64,000 nt of DNA, taken from NCBI GenBank assembly GCA_015227615.1, contig JAALGZ010000008.1, positions 620,001 to 684,000 on the forward strand, written 5' to 3'. Shown piece by piece: positions 51,701 to 58,983 of this stretch; the stretch's first letter is position 1, and every line of letters starts with the position of its first letter. The position numbers and the translations under genes were made by a program. The stretch is from Labyrinthula sp. Ha (Eukaryota; Sar; Bigyra; Labyrinthulida; Labyrinthulaceae). The notes under the pieces were generated by a model, which was given only the letters and a program-made list of their open reading frames with translations, was not told the origin of the DNA and ran no database searches.

Positions 51701-53373
51701 CATTTAATCCCCTCTTTCACCTTATCCTTAAGTAATTTCCTTGCCCTGCTTCTTTTTGATCTCACTGCTCTTACTAGCTGTAGTTGGGAATGGTTAAGCG
51801 CTTCTCCATCAAGGCCTTCAATGGCGTGTTCGTTTCCCCATCTCGATAAGAGGTCAGCGAACACGTTTCTCTCACCTTCAATATGGTGGACCAAAACATT
51901 ATATCTTTGAAGTCGTAGTCCCCAGCGGTGGAGGCGGTCGGCGTAGCTCCTGTTATCTGCTTGTTGCGGATCCAAGATGTAGACGAGGTTCTTATGATCG
52001 GTGTAGAAGTTTGTCGGCTTTGGGTGTCCAAGAATCATATAATCCAGCCTCTCCCCTATCACCAGGAGGGGGTATAACTCTTTGCTGCTAATATGCCATT
52101 TTACTTGGCTGTCACCAAACTTCCCCGAAAAAAACATAATGGGGAAGTGTATCTGCTCCCTAACCTCGGGTTTCTCTAGCTCGTCGTATCTGCACTGGGT
52201 TACTACGCAGCCCCAATAAAGTTGCGAGGCGTCGGTGAAGACGTTCAGCGCCTTATCTGGGTCGTACATTTGTAGGAACTTTCTAGCAGCTCGAGACAGT
52301 GTTCTGAGAAAACCAGTCCATGCATCGTGTAGCTCATCGGTCCATTCAAACTCCAGGTTCAGCTTCTTGAGCTCATTCATACTTCCACCCATATTTACCT
52401 GTTCTCCCAGTGTCTGTCTGTACTCAACCAACCCTGGTATGGTGGGGGATAACCACGTGGCTAAATATAGTATCTCAGCCATTTGATGGTGGTAGGTGGG
52501 TTTTGTAGTTCTCAGAATTTTCGCGTAATATTCTTCTAAATAGGACCAGCCGCGACTCGTGATTCTCCTCCCACAATACTCTATTTGCTTCGCTGCAAAC
52601 ACACATTTCTTCAGACTCATCCTTATCTGTTTCTCTTGAAGTTGCAAGATGAACCGCGATATCAAGCCCAAATACTCCTCCTCCGTTTTCGCGAATAAGC
52701 ATGTATCATCTATCCACTGCATCACTCCTGTTCCTGTATTCATGTACATCCCTGTCGGTTTGCAGAGGTGCTCTACGATCAGCTGGTGGAAAAGCATCGG
52801 GGAGTTCGTCCATCCCTGGGGCATCGAGCATTGGTGGTACACCGTGCCCCAGGGTGTCATCAACCCGAAAAACTTCCTACACTCTTCCTTAACTTTAACT
52901 TGGTCGTATCCCGACTTGATATCCAGCGTTCCAAAGATCTGGGCACCGGAAGTCCTGCTTAGTTGATGTTCAAGTACAGGCAGCTGCTCCGCCGACCCCA
53001 CAGTCCACTTGTTCAGAGGCTTCATATTCACCACCATCCGATACATAGCAGGGCCCTTTTTTGGCACAATGAAGACTCTTGCTGCGAAGTGTGCGTTGTC
53101 GGGGTCTGCTTGAACTATTAGCCTGTCTTTCAGCATGGTCTCAATTTTCGTACGGAGCCAGCGTTCCTGCTTATGCCCCACGGCTCTTGCTTTCACAGTT
53201 ATGCTTTCCGGGGCGCTTTTCATTAGCCTACAGGTTATGGGAGGTAGTTTGCTTAGGTGAAGTCTGCTTTCTGGAAGTGCAAAGACGGACCAGTTATCTT
53301 TTAGTAATGCAGCTAGTTTCTTGTAGAAATCTTCAGTAAATTCGGAACGTTCCCGCACCTCTTTTATCTTCAA
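48718..53373 (-). CDS. pol: Pol polyprotein: RT, RNase H, integrase, chromodomain, SANT-like, MT-A70 adenine methyltransferase
   Basis: The 1,551-codon frame is counted from a TTG at 53373; there is no ATG near the start. It is in the same frame as gag and begins right after gag's UAG, so it is probably made by readthrough. Reverse transcriptase spans about 45-290, with DIKSGYDQV (D151) and the polymerase motif WIDDT (D222-D223). RNase H spans about 375-510 (FTDAS D381, E432, FYTDHK D459, D507). Integrase has H632/H637/C672/C675 and D702, D758, E794, an exact D,D(35)E. The chromodomain is at about 1009-1055 (LVEWKGFPEEEATWEP). The SANT/Myb-like domain is at about 1086-1140 (QRWSDEEYVVLERCILKFG). 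MT-A70 is at about 1320-1520: CDVRELDWDRF, DPPW at 1356-1359, TMSLKEIQAIPL, GYFMCWITKS, and NEKPDEL followed by FFVELFAR and WVAVGEEL. The methyltransferase has every landmark of the METTL3/MTA1 superfamily. Its substrate, DNA or RNA, is unknown. Confidence 0.93.
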   Translation of the reverse strand: MKIKEVRERSEFTEDFYKKLAALLKDNWSVFALPESRLHLSKLPPITCRLMKSAPESITVKARAVGHKQERWLRTKIETMLKDRLIVQADPDNAHFAARVFIVPKKGPAMYRMVVNMKPLNKWTVGSAEQLPVLEHQLSRTSGAQIFGTLDIKSGYDQVKVKEECRKFFGLMTPWGTVYHQCSMPQGWTNSPMLFHQLIVEHLCKPTGMYMNTGTGVMQWIDDTCLFAKTEEEYLGLISRFILQLQEKQIRMSLKKCVFAAKQIEYCGRRITSRGWSYLEEYYAKILRTTKPTYHHQMAEILYLATWLSPTIPGLVEYRQTLGEQVNMGGSMNELKKLNLEFEWTDELHDAWTGFLRTLSRAARKFLQMYDPDKALNVFTDASQLYWGCVVTQCRYDELEKPEVREQIHFPIMFFSGKFGDSQVKWHISSKELYPLLVIGERLDYMILGHPKPTNFYTDHKNLVYILDPQQADNRSYADRLHRWGLRLQRYNVLVHHIEGERNVFADLLSRWGNEHAIEGLDGEALNHSQLQLVRAVRSKRSRARKLLKDKVKEGIKWWEKFESGRISIFSPLYEGSWKQLSEEEVLEAQKSSPNITEAEKTEIERGGGMVKRGSKIWIPENISQKFLLHFHAAGIHRNISRELEDLQAKYTFDSKVTRILKDIMRRLRTRCLHCSRFPKLIRRPRDITILGKKCRDVLLMDYLYINPAGYIVVLVDSLSRKCMLMYEEKANVLGAIRTLMRWRSHFGFVDGFTLFTDRGSHFCNILMARMQKLFRFTQRWAISYAPWTNGGVETTNGPILKALRSLVSEYRLDPNQWPELLPEIEHVLNNTPRKINKGLTANEVFLFFKHEDNFFDDDGHGVVIYDENTGKNVLRTPLDRERLRSTVHEMGQQLEQLWSEVYDHTKLVRERENDIYSNRPGTKVVQFQEGDWVLVSRANTTKERFKEKLRWNGPYQMTKSVSQNVYEVQDLYGKANIVHASRLLFYEPDGWIPDEAIIKQFTSDTGKLEVEKFIKLRSSQGQLQILVEWKGFPEEEATWEPLETMLEDLPDLTKQFIYSLGASSEKDLAIEYSKQLMKTITVARASGQRWSDEEYVVLERCILKFGLGNYVPIITGGFLPGKSKQSLYLATQKLVGKQSIKEYSGLQMDVGKAREDNLQRYGTRFYVERSRIVARYERLAGRFFNLFRYARCKWDVDIPFFRRNETPMEREDSLRFLLDVERGKRDKTQRIPPIECLSQEIRQMMQVVKDDRRDLKLRETKLEKALHFVSHVRTCLGDTAEQVYRHGKFPGWLAKRDGTRLCYDIFHDDAKVTRELLVPTNTATLKCDVRELDWDRFALMLLHMKGRLPDVLLADPPWRVAQSNPVRGVALKYNTMSLKEIQAIPLGRIVRNGYFMCWITKSTREAAVEWAKKNQFKLKHTLYWIKRSKKGKLQTNTGGLIHSAVEELLVFKQGSVPSSQVTPVMGNDVMTSPRLPSNEKPDELKKRIEGMFDNGFFVELFARNPCVTETWVAVGEELSYTSSAATEGYCQELPIRSDGVESTRVSERQD

Positions 53374-53376
53374 ATC

Positions 53377-53385
53377 GATCTAATC
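53377..53385 (-). promoter_or_regulatory. In-frame UAG at the gag-pol junction (candidate readthrough site)
   Basis: On the minus strand the context is CAG GAT TAG ATC GAT TTG. Gag and Pol share one reading frame with only this stop between them, and Pol has no ATG of its own near its start. That arrangement is what retroviruses with UAG suppression use. Other genes here end in TAG (for example at 3489 and 6779), so the codon is a normal stop. Confidence 0.7.
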
Positions 53386-55809
53386 CTGTACCTTAGACTT
53401 CTCGTTTTCGAACGTCTCTCCTTCCTCCAGTCTTTCGTCCTCCACAGCGTCTTCCAGTATTGTGTCTCCTCCTACCGCCGCTTCGAAGTGCTCCATATCG
53501 TCACCATCGTCAGGGTTGCTAAATAAAATCGGCTGGGCTCTGGGGAGTCCAAGTTTTCTGCATTTCTCCTCGTGTTCCTGCGCCTGCTTCTCGAATTCCG
53601 CTCTTGTTTCTTTTGGTGCGAAGCTGCGTTGAGCGATTGTTTTCATGCTAACGCTGTTTATAGAATACTTGGGCTCCTTCGTCATGTCTCTAATCTGGAC
53701 TCTTCGGATTCTTGGGGTGTCTGGTCGGTCCCCTTCCTCTCCCCTCTTTTTTAGCTTGGTTCTGACTTCGTTCGGCAGCTTCTGGAGTACTTGCTCAGGT
53801 AACGACTGGAACGCGTCTAATTCTAGCCTCCCTATTAACAGATCTTTCCATTGAGTTGATACTAGGTATATAGTAACATCTCCAAAATAAACTGGTGGCC
53901 CGTCATCCACATGGACTCTTATTTCTATGATACCTTGGTGGTCGGCTTCAGTGACTGTATCCGTATCTGCGAGAAAGAACTCCATAGGTTTAATCTTTAC
54001 TACTCCAGAACAAAGATGGCCATGTAACTCCAAACTTCCGATGGTAAAAGTAGCTCCACTGTCGAGGCATCCTGGTACTTGCTCCCAAAGGTTCTTTATC
54101 GGGTTATAGACCTGCAGGTGGTACCCTCTAAACTGGAACTTCGCTCTGCTAACTCTCGGGATATCCTTCTTTGATGCTTCTGCACTTCCTGGGGACATCA
54201 GTTTTGCTTCATTGTTCCCTGGTGGAGCCTCCTGCGCATCGGTAACTCTACTTGCGTTGTGCCTGTTAAAATTTGGGGTTGGCTGGCGGTTCTGCAGCGG
54301 CGTTATTTCCTTCTGCTCCGCGCTCCCCCTTGTATCCCTCTTATTGTACTCTTTGTCTTTTTGTCCTTCGTCTTTCTTATCGCAGTACCGGGCTATGTGG
54401 CCAAAACCGTTACAGCGACGACATTGAATTCGTGGGCACCGAAAAGTTCTATGTTGTGTGGACGAACACAGCCTGCAGGGGTTGTTGGTGGTTTTGTTGT
54501 CTCTAAAGCTTGTTCTGTTGTATCCTTGTGGTGTTGTCGGTGGTCTTCCTTGGTTGGTCTGATAGGTCGCTGCAGCAGTTCTCCCCGTGGTCTTCTTTCT
54601 TCGTTGTCTCACCTGCAAGTTTTCTATGGCCTCGTACTTTGACATGCTCTTGTGGAACTGCTCCAAGGTTTTCACGTCTGGATTTTCTTCTTTATAATCG
54701 GTCCAGCTCATCTGAAAGTATGTAGGTAATTTCTGAACTAATATTTTCAGCATTTGTTTCTGGATCGCTGCAGAAGATATCTGGATGATGCCAACTAAAT
54801 CTCTCGCCTCCTGCACATATCTCTCCGGCGCCTCCCTTCCGGTCAGCGCGTCTTTGGGCCAAGACAATTTCAGTCTCAGCTTCGACAGTGCTTGGCTATT
54901 GTGGCTCTCATCCAGTATACCTTTGTAATTTTTCAGGTAGTCAATGATTGCCTGATCGTCGTGGATATCGACACCTTGTGCTTGGAGGCGCTCCAATATA
55001 TCGTTTGACATCCACTCCGTGACGCTTATATCGATGTTCGAAAGCTGGGCTCTGTTCCTCAGCTTTTCGATTCTAAGAAGAAATTCAGACATCTCTCCCC
55101 TCCCCAGGGATTTCAGTTTTTCTATCTTTGGTGGGCGGAAACCTGGGGCAGAGTTTCGTGGTGGCGGTGGGGTGCTACTTCCTTCAGGCCCTTTCGCGGG
55201 ACTTCGTAGTTCGTTAACGAGGGCTAGTAGCAGTTCATTTGTGGAGAATCGTCCAGGGTCGGTTAGGGGGGTATTCTGCATGCCCTCCTCTTCTCGTTTC
55301 ACTTCGATGTTCTCACGCGGACCAGGCTCTGGCGACCCTGGTGCTTGTGGCTCCGTACGTGACAGGTCCGGAAGCTCTCCTTGGCTTGCGCCGGGGGATC
55401 CATTATTTCTGATGGGGGATCCTGACCCCATCCTAGTAGTAGGCCCTCCCCCTGTGGCCGGGGGGGTCCTATGTCTCCTTGGCAATGGTGTGAAGTCTGG
55501 TTGCGGTGTGGTCCGGCTGGGTGCAGTCTGGGGAGTCTGCGGAATAGTCGGGGACGTATCAGGTCTCGTCAGCTCCCGTAGAGAGGCTCTTAATCTGGCG
55601 ATCTCGTCATTCGCTGTTCTCAGGTCCTCCTGTGTACGGGTAAGCTGTGTAGCCAATATGTCCTCCATCTCCTCCTCGGTCGGCTCCGGAGCTGCTTCGT
55701 CCGTGTTTACGTCCCTCTCTCCAGGTAGGGGCTGTCGTGGTCGTGGTGCACCATCCGGGCCTAGTTCCCAGAAGTCCTCATTCTCCATTGCTTTTTGTTC
55801 ATTATTCAT
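53380..55809 (-). CDS. gag: Gag with two zinc knuckles and aspartic protease
   Basis: An 809-residue ORF starting at ATG 55809, 46 nt inside the 5' LTR. Residues 1-220 are Pro/Ser/Glu-rich and disordered, with a coiled-coil stretch at about 45-80. A helical capsid-like region is at about 225-400 (WPKDALTGREAPERYVQEARDL). Two canonical CX2CX4HX4C zinc knuckles follow (C445-C458, C463-C476). A retropepsin-type aspartic protease has DSGA at 583-586 and a flap/ILG-like segment (WKDLLIGRLELDAF) at about 654-667. The C-terminal 140 residues are charged and acidic. So protease is joined to Gag, not Pol. The ORF ends in UAG, followed in frame by pol. Capsid and knuckles package RNA; protease cuts the polyprotein. 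Confidence 0.93.
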   Translation of the reverse strand: MNNEQKAMENEDFWELGPDGAPRPRQPLPGERDVNTDEAAPEPTEEEMEDILATQLTRTQEDLRTANDEIARLRASLRELTRPDTSPTIPQTPQTAPSRTTPQPDFTPLPRRHRTPPATGGGPTTRMGSGSPIRNNGSPGASQGELPDLSRTEPQAPGSPEPGPRENIEVKREEEGMQNTPLTDPGRFSTNELLLALVNELRSPAKGPEGSSTPPPPRNSAPGFRPPKIEKLKSLGRGEMSEFLLRIEKLRNRAQLSNIDISVTEWMSNDILERLQAQGVDIHDDQAIIDYLKNYKGILDESHNSQALSKLRLKLSWPKDALTGREAPERYVQEARDLVGIIQISSAAIQKQMLKILVQKLPTYFQMSWTDYKEENPDVKTLEQFHKSMSKYEAIENLQVRQRRKKTTGRTAAATYQTNQGRPPTTPQGYNRTSFRDNKTTNNPCRLCSSTQHRTFRCPRIQCRRCNGFGHIARYCDKKDEGQKDKEYNKRDTRGSAEQKEITPLQNRQPTPNFNRHNASRVTDAQEAPPGNNEAKLMSPGSAEASKKDIPRVSRAKFQFRGYHLQVYNPIKNLWEQVPGCLDSGATFTIGSLELHGHLCSGVVKIKPMEFFLADTDTVTEADHQGIIEIRVHVDDGPPVYFGDVTIYLVSTQWKDLLIGRLELDAFQSLPEQVLQKLPNEVRTKLKKRGEEGDRPDTPRIRRVQIRDMTKEPKYSINSVSMKTIAQRSFAPKETRAEFEKQAQEHEEKCRKLGLPRAQPILFSNPDDGDDMEHFEAAVGGDTILEDAVEDERLEEGETFENEKSKVQD

Positions 55810-55843
55810 TGTTTCGTTTGTTTCAATCTATAGTTTCTGTGCT

Positions 55844-55855
55844 TTGCTCGAGCAA
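55844..55855 (-). other. Palindrome at the primer-binding position
   Basis: The 12 bases just inside the 5' LTR, where a tRNA primer normally anneals, are a perfect palindrome (TTGCTCGAGCAA). They do not begin with TGG, so a standard tRNA 3'-CCA priming site is absent. Self-priming or internal-tRNA priming is possible. Confidence 0.5.
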
Positions 55856-55985
55856 TGGCCTTCGTCCGTGAAGTTTTATATTTTCTTCGATAGATTGTTA
55901 ACGCTTAACAGTATTTCACTCGTTACTCTAGTTTCTAACCGTTATCTAGTCCTGGCGTTCCGACACTCTAGTGCTCTCCACGCCA
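55856..55985 (-). repeat. 5' LTR (130 bp)
   Basis: Identical to the LTR at 48628-48757. It should hold the element's promoter. On the minus strand the only TATA-like box (TATAAAA) lies about 20 nt from the LTR's inner end, which would leave a very short R-U5. Confidence 0.92.
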
Positions 55986-55989
55986 CAGG
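55986..55989. repeat. Target-site duplication (right), CAGG
   Basis: Copy of the CAGG at 48624-48627, directly outside the right LTR. Confidence 0.7.
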
Positions 55990-57939
55990 TCACTATGAGA
56001 ATTCACGTTACACGCTTAGCTTATTTTAATAATAAATTAGCATAATTTACTTTTTACTGCCTGAACTGTGCGAAAGTTCATACAAAACCCATAATATCAG
56101 AGAAATTTTCCATCCTCAATTGTTGAATAACTTATTGATCGATTTTTTTTGCGCTTTTACTGTAAGTATTCTAACTCTAAAATGATGGTTCAAAGAAGAT
56201 AAGACATAAACTAATTATACTCGATTTCAATGAAATCTTAGAGTCAGGAGATTAGACAGATTTTGGAAAATTTCTGCATATTTGGTTTACAGTGAGCTGG
56301 ATAATTCTTTCATTCGAATACGGCTTTGAAAAGCATAAACGGAATCCAAAGGAGTACAAGAATTGAATTCAAGTAAACAAAATCAAGATGAACTATTTTA
56401 ACGATTTTACTTTGTCAGTTTAGACCCTCTCGATGCTAGATGAGACTAGTGCCCCATTTTTGTAACTATCTTTTATAGATGCAGAGCACGATAGGAGAAA
56501 AACCACAGTTCATCATTTTTGTTTCCAATATGCCTATTTTGCGTCATCTAAATTATCATAGAAAGGTTACTAGAACTAAATATATACTTTTATTATATCC
56601 AGTACAGGTTTTAGCTCTTGTCAGTAAATTCGTTAAGAGGTGTGCATTTGAATAGATCTCACTGAGACTCTGTGCCTATATTATTATCTACACGTGTAAT
56701 GACTAGTTTCATTATAGCATGTAAAAAGAGCCCCATTTTCTTACAACCCCTAGTTCGTTTCTCTATTTATGCTGGTAAATATCAGTATTGTTCACACTTA
56801 TAGTTGCTTTCTTTACAAGTTTGAGCATTCTTATAACTGCTTACCTTGGATATTATTGATATTTATTGAAACGGGAAATGTGTTGAAACTCATACTTATG
56901 TAATTTTGATAAAGAGCGTACGCTTATATATGATTTGGTCGTACCTTATTCTCTGTTTCTGTTCATGTATGTGTAAGAAAACCATTTACTAAGTACAAAT
57001 GTCTAAGATAATTACTAAAGAGAGTTTCTCATCTTCTTTACTAGTAATCGAGTTTTCAGCTTGATTGACAAGGCAAGGCTAGTTTATCATAATTAATAGA
57101 ATTAAAAACCAGTTGTCATTATATTTCTCGCTCACATGCTCAACTTCTGCCTTAAATTTAAAATAGGCAAAGGAAAACTTAGCTATTTCTAAGGATTCCT
57201 AGCACATGTCACAAGCTGGTCAAACCCTCTTCTTCCAACCAGAAAGCTTTAAACCACTAAGTAACAAAACTAATCTCGATAGAGCTTTCTTCAAATAAGA
57301 GCTAGGAAAAACCTTGACAAGTGCGTATTAAGCCCTGATATAGACTGAAGCAAAGAGAGAGAGAGGTTGAGCCCTTCACTAATTTTCTTGAGAAGCGCTG
57401 GAGATATATATCTGATTTAAATTTGAAATGATGTTAACCTATATGGTGTCTCCTGTAAACTGCAGATAAGAATCATTACGCATTACTGTAGGCCTATCAC
57501 ATTGGTGTGTACAGTTTCATGATATTTTTAAGTACCCCAGTTTCTGCAAGAAACTCCAGCATTCTTACTTTCCTGTGTTATTAATCAATCACTTAATGCC
57601 ATGAAAAACCAATATTTTTCTGTTTTCCCTATATACGCACCTCAACTCACTTTGTTCGCTCTAGGCTTCATAATTTTATACAACTACTGCGAATCTAGGT
57701 ACATCAGCAAATTCTGTGGATTAGAGATCTTTCGCAGAAAAGCTCCTCATTCAATTAATAATATACCCGCTTCCATCTTAAGCCCCTGTTTCATATTTAG
57801 TGTTTGCTATATTCCTCCTTCTTACCTAATCTTGTGGTTGTTCTTATCTTTTGTAAGTCCAATACTAAGTGGCTAATGGATACTTGAAGAAAGTCCAATG
57901 TTAATATGTTTTGTAATATGGCATTACCAAGGTTTCTAA
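55990..57939. other. Gene-poor region downstream of retroelement
   Basis: AT-rich host sequence. A (GA)n run is at about 57354-57364. A 91-codon ORF at 57601-57876 is hydrophobic but has no recognisable family, and I do not call it. The final 60 bp form the leader of the PIP-box gene. Confidence 0.5.
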
Positions 57940-58983
57940 ATGACAGAGCAACTTGATTACGATTCCGACGCTACAAATACCGTTATCTCTAATTTATCTT
58001 TTTACTGTGGTCAAAGCAGCAAAAGACCAAGAAATTCTTTACTAGAAAGGGAAACAAAAAATGTTCAACAATATCAAAAGAAAATGAAGCAAGTTAAATC
58101 CAGAATCAAAAAGAGAGAGGAAGAATCAAGAAAAAAGAAAACAGCAATTAGAGCAGAGGCAGACATTACCGCTTCTACAAAGTTACTTACTAAGTTTGTA
58201 ACAGAGGCACAAGATCAATCACGTGCAATTTATTTTTCCTCATCCAATTTCAATTTTCTTTCAGAACCAGTTCTAAAAGAAAAAAACATTTCCGTTGATC
58301 ACATTCAGAATTCTCTTCAACAGATAACAAATACAAAGAAGATGCAAAAATCGACAGCCAGAAAATTAGTTGAAGAAATAATAATTAAAATGCAGGTTGA
58401 TCATTTGAATGAATTTGTATTAATACTTGAGTTCTTATTGAAAGCTTTCTCAGACGAAGGTGCAGTTATGTTGAAAGATAAGGTGTTTATTTTATTGGAA
58501 GAAAAGGTACTAAAGTTTAAAAAAGACTATAACGAATATGCTGTGTTTGAAAAGAATGAAGAAATAAGCGTTTCTTTGCTTAAAGTCTTGGAGAAATGCA
58601 CGAGAAAGAATAAGGATTTGTTCATGTTTTGTTCGAAATGTCTACAGCAGTTACATTCTAAGGAACAAATGTCTCTTGTTGAAACTGCTTACACACTTTT
58701 ACAGACTACATCAACTTCAAGTGATCAAGTATTGCTAGATGGTTTTTACCTGCTCAGTGCGTTTAATCTCTGTTTGGATCTTTTTCAAGAGTCAATTGAC
58801 TTGGAAGCAAGTTTGACAAAACTGGTTGCTTTTAGGAATAGACTTACTAAAAAGTTCAGTCAATCATACTATGATATAGATGAAGTGATGAATAGACTAG
58901 AAGTAAATCTACGAAAGAAACTCCAGGAGAAAAAAAGAACAAAGCAAAAGTGTATTAGCGATTTCTTCAAAGCGAAAAGTTAG
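57940..58983 (+). CDS. Helical protein with C-terminal PCNA-interacting (PIP) box
   Basis: A 347-residue protein that I do not recognise overall. The N-terminus is short and acidic, then strongly basic and coiled-coil-like (about residues 30-70). The body (about 90-310) is predicted helical. The last eleven residues contain QKCISDFF, an exact match to the PIP-box consensus Q-x-x-[ILM]-x-x-[FY]-[FY], preceded and followed by Lys residues that strengthen PCNA binding (KRTKQKCISDFFKAKS). A C-terminal PIP box is typical of replication and repair proteins (p21, FEN1 family, Pol delta subunit p66, XPG). A nuclear role at replication forks is therefore likely; the exact role is unknown. Its TAG stop overlaps the TAA stop of the convergent ankyrin-LRR gene. 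Confidence 0.72.
   Translation: MTEQLDYDSDATNTVISNLSFYCGQSSKRPRNSLLERETKNVQQYQKKMKQVKSRIKKREEESRKKKTAIRAEADITASTKLLTKFVTEAQDQSRAIYFSSSNFNFLSEPVLKEKNISVDHIQNSLQQITNTKKMQKSTARKLVEEIIIKMQVDHLNEFVLILEFLLKAFSDEGAVMLKDKVFILLEEKVLKFKKDYNEYAVFEKNEEISVSLLKVLEKCTRKNKDLFMFCSKCLQQLHSKEQMSLVETAYTLLQTTSTSSDQVLLDGFYLLSAFNLCLDLFQESIDLEASLTKLVAFRNRLTKKFSQSYYDIDEVMNRLEVNLRKKLQEKKRTKQKCISDFFKAKS

Larger units (their letters stand above)
48628..55985 (-). mobile_element. Complete Ty3/gypsy chromovirus-like LTR retrotransposon with MT-A70 domain
   Basis: A 7,358-bp element on the minus strand. It consists of identical 130-bp LTRs, a CAGG target-site duplication, a Gag-protease ORF, an in-frame UAG, and a Pol ORF ordered RT, RNase H, integrase, chromodomain, SANT/Myb-like, MT-A70. 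RT-RNase H-integrase order and the C-terminal chromodomain place it in Ty3/gypsy (chromovirus type). All catalytic motifs look intact and the LTRs are identical, so it is young and may be active. It is clearly more GC-rich than the surrounding host DNA. The methyltransferase lies in the same ORF as integrase, and that ORF ends within the 3' LTR, so it is part of the element. Confidence 0.95.

Noticed and set aside
48848-53339. Many plus-strand ORFs of 60-205 codons across pol
   Set aside because: All are shadows of the GC-richer pol frame; none has a domain.
53380-53382. UAG reassigned to an amino acid in this organism
   Set aside because: Conserved-looking host genes here end with TAG at the expected place (for example 3489, 6779 and CPT2 at 37244).
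55019-56029. 336-codon plus-strand ORF over the gag region and LTR
   Set aside because: It is antisense to gag, with Ser/Gly/Val-rich content typical of a reversed Pro/Arg-rich sequence, and it runs through the LTR. Gag on the other strand has zinc knuckles and protease motifs.
57601-57876. 91-codon hydrophobic ORF
   Set aside because: AT-rich DNA readily gives Phe/Ile/Leu-rich ORFs; no signal peptide pattern or family.
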